NCBI RefSeq assembly: GCF_001429295.1
Contig: NZ_LMJL01000007.1
Coordinates: 186,381-250,380, forward strand
Direction: 5' to 3'
Origin: Flavobacterium sp. Root935
GTDB taxonomy: Bacteria > Bacteroidota > Bacteroidia > Flavobacteriales > Flavobacteriaceae
Length of the DNA: 64,000 bases
Shown here: positions 62,398 through 64,000 of the stretch, in pieces
Layout of the letters: every line of letters begins with the position of its first letter
Position numbering within the stretch: position 1 is the stretch's first letter
Translations under genes and position numbers: made by a program
Notes under the pieces: model-generated
Told to the model about the DNA's origin: nothing
The model's input: only the letters and a program-made list of their open reading frames with translations
The model's database searches: none

Positions 62398-62418
62398 TTT
62401 GTGTAAAAATTACGCAAA
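62398..62418. promoter_or_regulatory. NrtR-type operator 2
   Basis: TTTGTGT, seven bases, ACGCAAA. It is the same pattern as operator 1 with one mismatch in an arm. It begins 5 bases upstream of the -33 element and overlaps the stop codon of the regulator gene. The centres of the two sites are 52 bases apart, about five helical turns. Confidence 0.7.
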
Positions 62419-63102
62419 CTTTATTTCGAAGTGAAAACCTTCTTTAGTTAATTCGTTATATTTCAACTTATTAAACCTAAAAAGTTTGGCAGGACGACCT
62501 GTTTTTATGGGGGAAAAATTTTCTGTTTGTTCTAAAATACCGTAGCTGAGTATTTTTTTTCTGAAATTTCGTCGATCAATTTCTTTTTCTAAAATGGTAC
62601 AATACAGATTTTCGAGATCAGAAAACAAGAATTCTTCAGGAAGTAAATCGAAACCAATTGGCTCGTAAGTCAGCTTTGCTTTTAGTCTCTGAATTCCTTT
62701 TTCTAAGATTAAATTATGATCGAATGCTAAAGACGGAATTGCATTAATTTTAAACCATTGCACTTTTTCGGCGTCAGTATTAGCTTTAATTTCTAAGTTT
62801 GAAGCGTCAACCAATGCATAATAAGCAACAGAAATAACACGATTTCTAGAATCTCGATTAATATCATCTCCAAAAGTGTACAATTGCTCCATAAAAGTTA
62901 GCTGTACATTTGTTTCTTCATGCAATTCCCGAATAACTGCATCACTCAAAGATTCATTATCTTGAACTAAACCGCCTGGCAAAGCCCAGTATTTTTCTGA
63001 AGAACCAAATTGCTGCTGGATTAAAAGCACATACAACCCATTGCTTTTGTAACCAAAAACAATAGCATCTACAGCAATTCTAATATTTTGTAATTCTTTC
63101 AT
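62410..63102 (-). CDS. nrtR: NrtR-type Nudix transcriptional regulator
   Basis: NrtR regulators repress NAD-metabolism genes and release DNA when ADP-ribose binds the Nudix domain. The 230-residue protein has the Nudix box GLVQDNESLSDAVIRELHEET (residues 44-64), with N65 where the consensus has Gly. The C-terminal winged helix includes RRNFRKKILSYGIL and KTGRPAKLFRFN, typical of NrtR. Upstream TATATTTG (63129-63122 on the minus strand) may be its own promoter. Its 3' end holds operator 2, which points to control of the island downstream. Confidence 0.9.
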   Translation of the reverse strand: MKELQNIRIAVDAIVFGYKSNGLYVLLIQQQFGSSEKYWALPGGLVQDNESLSDAVIRELHEETNVQLTFMEQLYTFGDDINRDSRNRVISVAYYALVDASNLEIKANTDAEKVQWFKINAIPSLAFDHNLILEKGIQRLKAKLTYEPIGFDLLPEEFLFSDLENLYCTILEKEIDRRNFRKKILSYGILEQTENFSPIKTGRPAKLFRFNKLKYNELTKEGFHFEIKFA

Positions 63103-63137
63103 ATTATAAAATCATATCGAACAAATATAACGAATGA

Positions 63138-63186
63138 GAGCCAATTTTATAATCTAATGCAAAAGCTTAAATTATAAAATTGGCTC
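63138..63186 (-). terminator. 16-bp-arm hairpin after the PKD lipoprotein gene
   Basis: GAGCCAATTTTATAAT (63138-63153) and its exact complement (63171-63186) form a perfect stem. It separates the PKD gene from nrtR, so the island is transcribed from its own promoters. Confidence 0.85.
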
Positions 63187-63212
63187 ATAAGTAGTATCTT
63201 TTATCTCTTATT

Positions 63213-63569
63213 CTAATTTATTGTAACCGTTCGTTTTGGACTGGAAGTACATTCTGAACCGTCTTTTTTAATTGTTACCGCAGCCGTTGCTGTATATTCG
63301 CCAGCAGCAGTATAAGTATGCGTAACCGCAGTTCCTGTTCCAACAGTTCCATCTCCAAAGCTCCATTTTACAGAACTTAGCGTTCCTGTTCCAGTATATT
63401 CAACGGAATAATTCATTAATTTCGGGTTACTAGTATCTGTAGAATTATGTATTTTAATGTAAATAGATTCTGCTAGACAATCAATAATTACTTCATCGTC
63501 ATGTTTACTGCATGAATTACTAATAAACAAAACTGTAACAAGTACTAAAATGGATGCTATTTTTCTCAT
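63213..63569 (-). CDS. PKD-domain lipoprotein
   Basis: The 118-residue protein has a lipoprotein signal (MRKIASILVLVTVLFISNSC) and one PKD domain with the hallmark WSFGDGTVGTGTAVTHTYTA. Such proteins are exposed on the surface or periplasm and mediate interactions. The ATG at 63569 is preferred to a TTG two codons upstream. It is not linked to the NAD island, given the hairpin in between. Confidence 0.8.
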   Translation of the reverse strand: MRKIASILVLVTVLFISNSCSKHDDEVIIDCLAESIYIKIHNSTDTSNPKLMNYSVEYTGTGTLSSVKWSFGDGTVGTGTAVTHTYTAAGEYTATAAVTIKKDGSECTSSPKRTVTIN

Positions 63570-63646
63570 AATCAATCTTATTTATAGGAGTTTAATTAAC
63601 TCAAAGTTATTATTTTATTGAATACCTCGAATCGCAAACAAAAAAT

Positions 63647-64000
63647 CTACATTCTATTGCCGAAGAACATTTTCAGTTCTTTCTCAATAATATCAAAAAA
63701 AGATTTCAAATTATTGTTCTTGGGCGCTAATAAATACACAAACTCCTCTGGAACGTGAAAACTGTTCCATAACAATTGCAATTTATTTTCTTTTATTAAT
63801 TTTCGAGCATTACAATTCCATGTTACAGCTACTCCATCATTTTTAGCAAGAAGCTTCAACATTTCAGATTCTGATGGAATAATATAATTTGGTACCATTG
63901 ATGGTCTTTTTTTATTAAAAGCATGCAGCCAGAATAATTTTATATGCGGAATTCTAGCATCATGACTGTACCATTTCTGCCCGTTCAGCCATTGTTCTAT
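63647..64000 (-). CDS. LysR-family regulator, C-terminal part (5' end beyond window)
   Basis: The frame is open from base 64000 to a stop at 63647 and has no start in the window. The 117 visible residues look like the end of a LysR effector-binding domain: a substrate-domain strand (HIKLFWLHAF), a turn (IIPSESEMLKLLAKNDGVAVTW) typical of the glycine-containing helix-strand unit, and a C-terminal helix (LKSFFDIIEKELKMFF). The helix-turn-helix lies outside. Ligand and targets are unknown. Confidence 0.65.
   Translation of the reverse strand: MEQWLNGQKWYSHDARIPHIKLFWLHAFNKKRPSMVPNYIIPSESEMLKLLAKNDGVAVTWNCNARKLIKENKLQLLWNSFHVPEEFVYLLAPKNNNLKSFFDIIEKELKMFFGNRM

Noticed and set aside
1-64000. Insertion sequences, prophage or tRNA-linked islands
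   Set aside because: No transposase, integrase, phage structural gene or tRNA was found in any frame or gap.

Overview
The window looks like chromosomal DNA of a Flavobacterium-type Bacteroidota. It is AT-rich. Promoters fit the Bacteroidota pattern (TTG, about 18-20 bases, then TAnnTTTG). It carries lineage markers: a PorZ-type type IX secretion protein, a Bat aerotolerance locus, a THC0290_0291-type outer-membrane protein, S23-type four-helix-bundle protein, and a SusC/TonB-type receptor with a carboxypeptidase-regulatory domain. I see no rRNA, tRNA, transposase, prophage or CRISPR array. Species-level assignment is inference.

Layout. 1-10 kb, mostly minus: an AddA/RecB-like helicase-nuclease cut by the window edge, lspA, a 71-residue basic protein, a plus-strand pair of Roadblock/LC7 proteins, a cysteine-poor DksA-like protein, a type 2 IleRS with an altered HIGH motif, and recO. 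10-20 kb: porZ, gdhA, a membrane protein, a Cys/Met gamma-family PLP enzyme, a DUF3298-like lipoprotein, an AlbA/Schlafen-type protein, an SDR and an aldo/keto reductase. 20.5-30 kb: a complete moxR-DUF58-batABCDE operon whose intergenic spacers nearly all contain a different self-complementary repeat. 30-36 kb: a VWA lipoprotein, a formyl-THF cyclo-ligase, an aspartoacylase-like enzyme and uvrC. 36-44 kb: a patatin-BamA-like protein, then aromatic amino-acid catabolism (hmgA, S23-type protein, hpd, DUF3108, tryptophan 2,3-dioxygenase). 44-55.6 kb: M23 peptidase, three unrecognised small genes, pgi, a TonB-dependent receptor, small envelope proteins, and the yicC-gmk-nadD operon.

55.9-63.1 kb is the most interesting part. 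It is a same-strand NAD/ADP-ribose island: an NrtR-type Nudix regulator, a short Prs-family enzyme with an altered ribose-phosphate loop, a small coiled-coil protein and a VWA protein that share an N-terminal motif, a short PurA/PurZ-like enzyme, NADAR, macrodomain, KptA and a Nampt-family enzyme. Two copies of a TTTGYGT-N7-ACGCAAA operator flank and overlap a consensus promoter before the prs-like gene. The enzymes would consume, recycle or detach ADP-ribose and rebuild NAD. The Prs/Nampt pairing recalls the phage NARP1 pathway (ADPR to ADPR-pyrophosphate to NAD), which makes this a candidate chromosomal NAD-repair or ADP-ribosylation-reversal system. The last kilobase has a PKD lipoprotein and the end of a LysR regulator.

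A second theme is that the intergenic spacers are full of locus-specific echo hairpins (short words repeated directly and in inverse), including a heptamer array, a 167-bp element with imperfect terminal inverted repeats, and several 18-bp palindromes.
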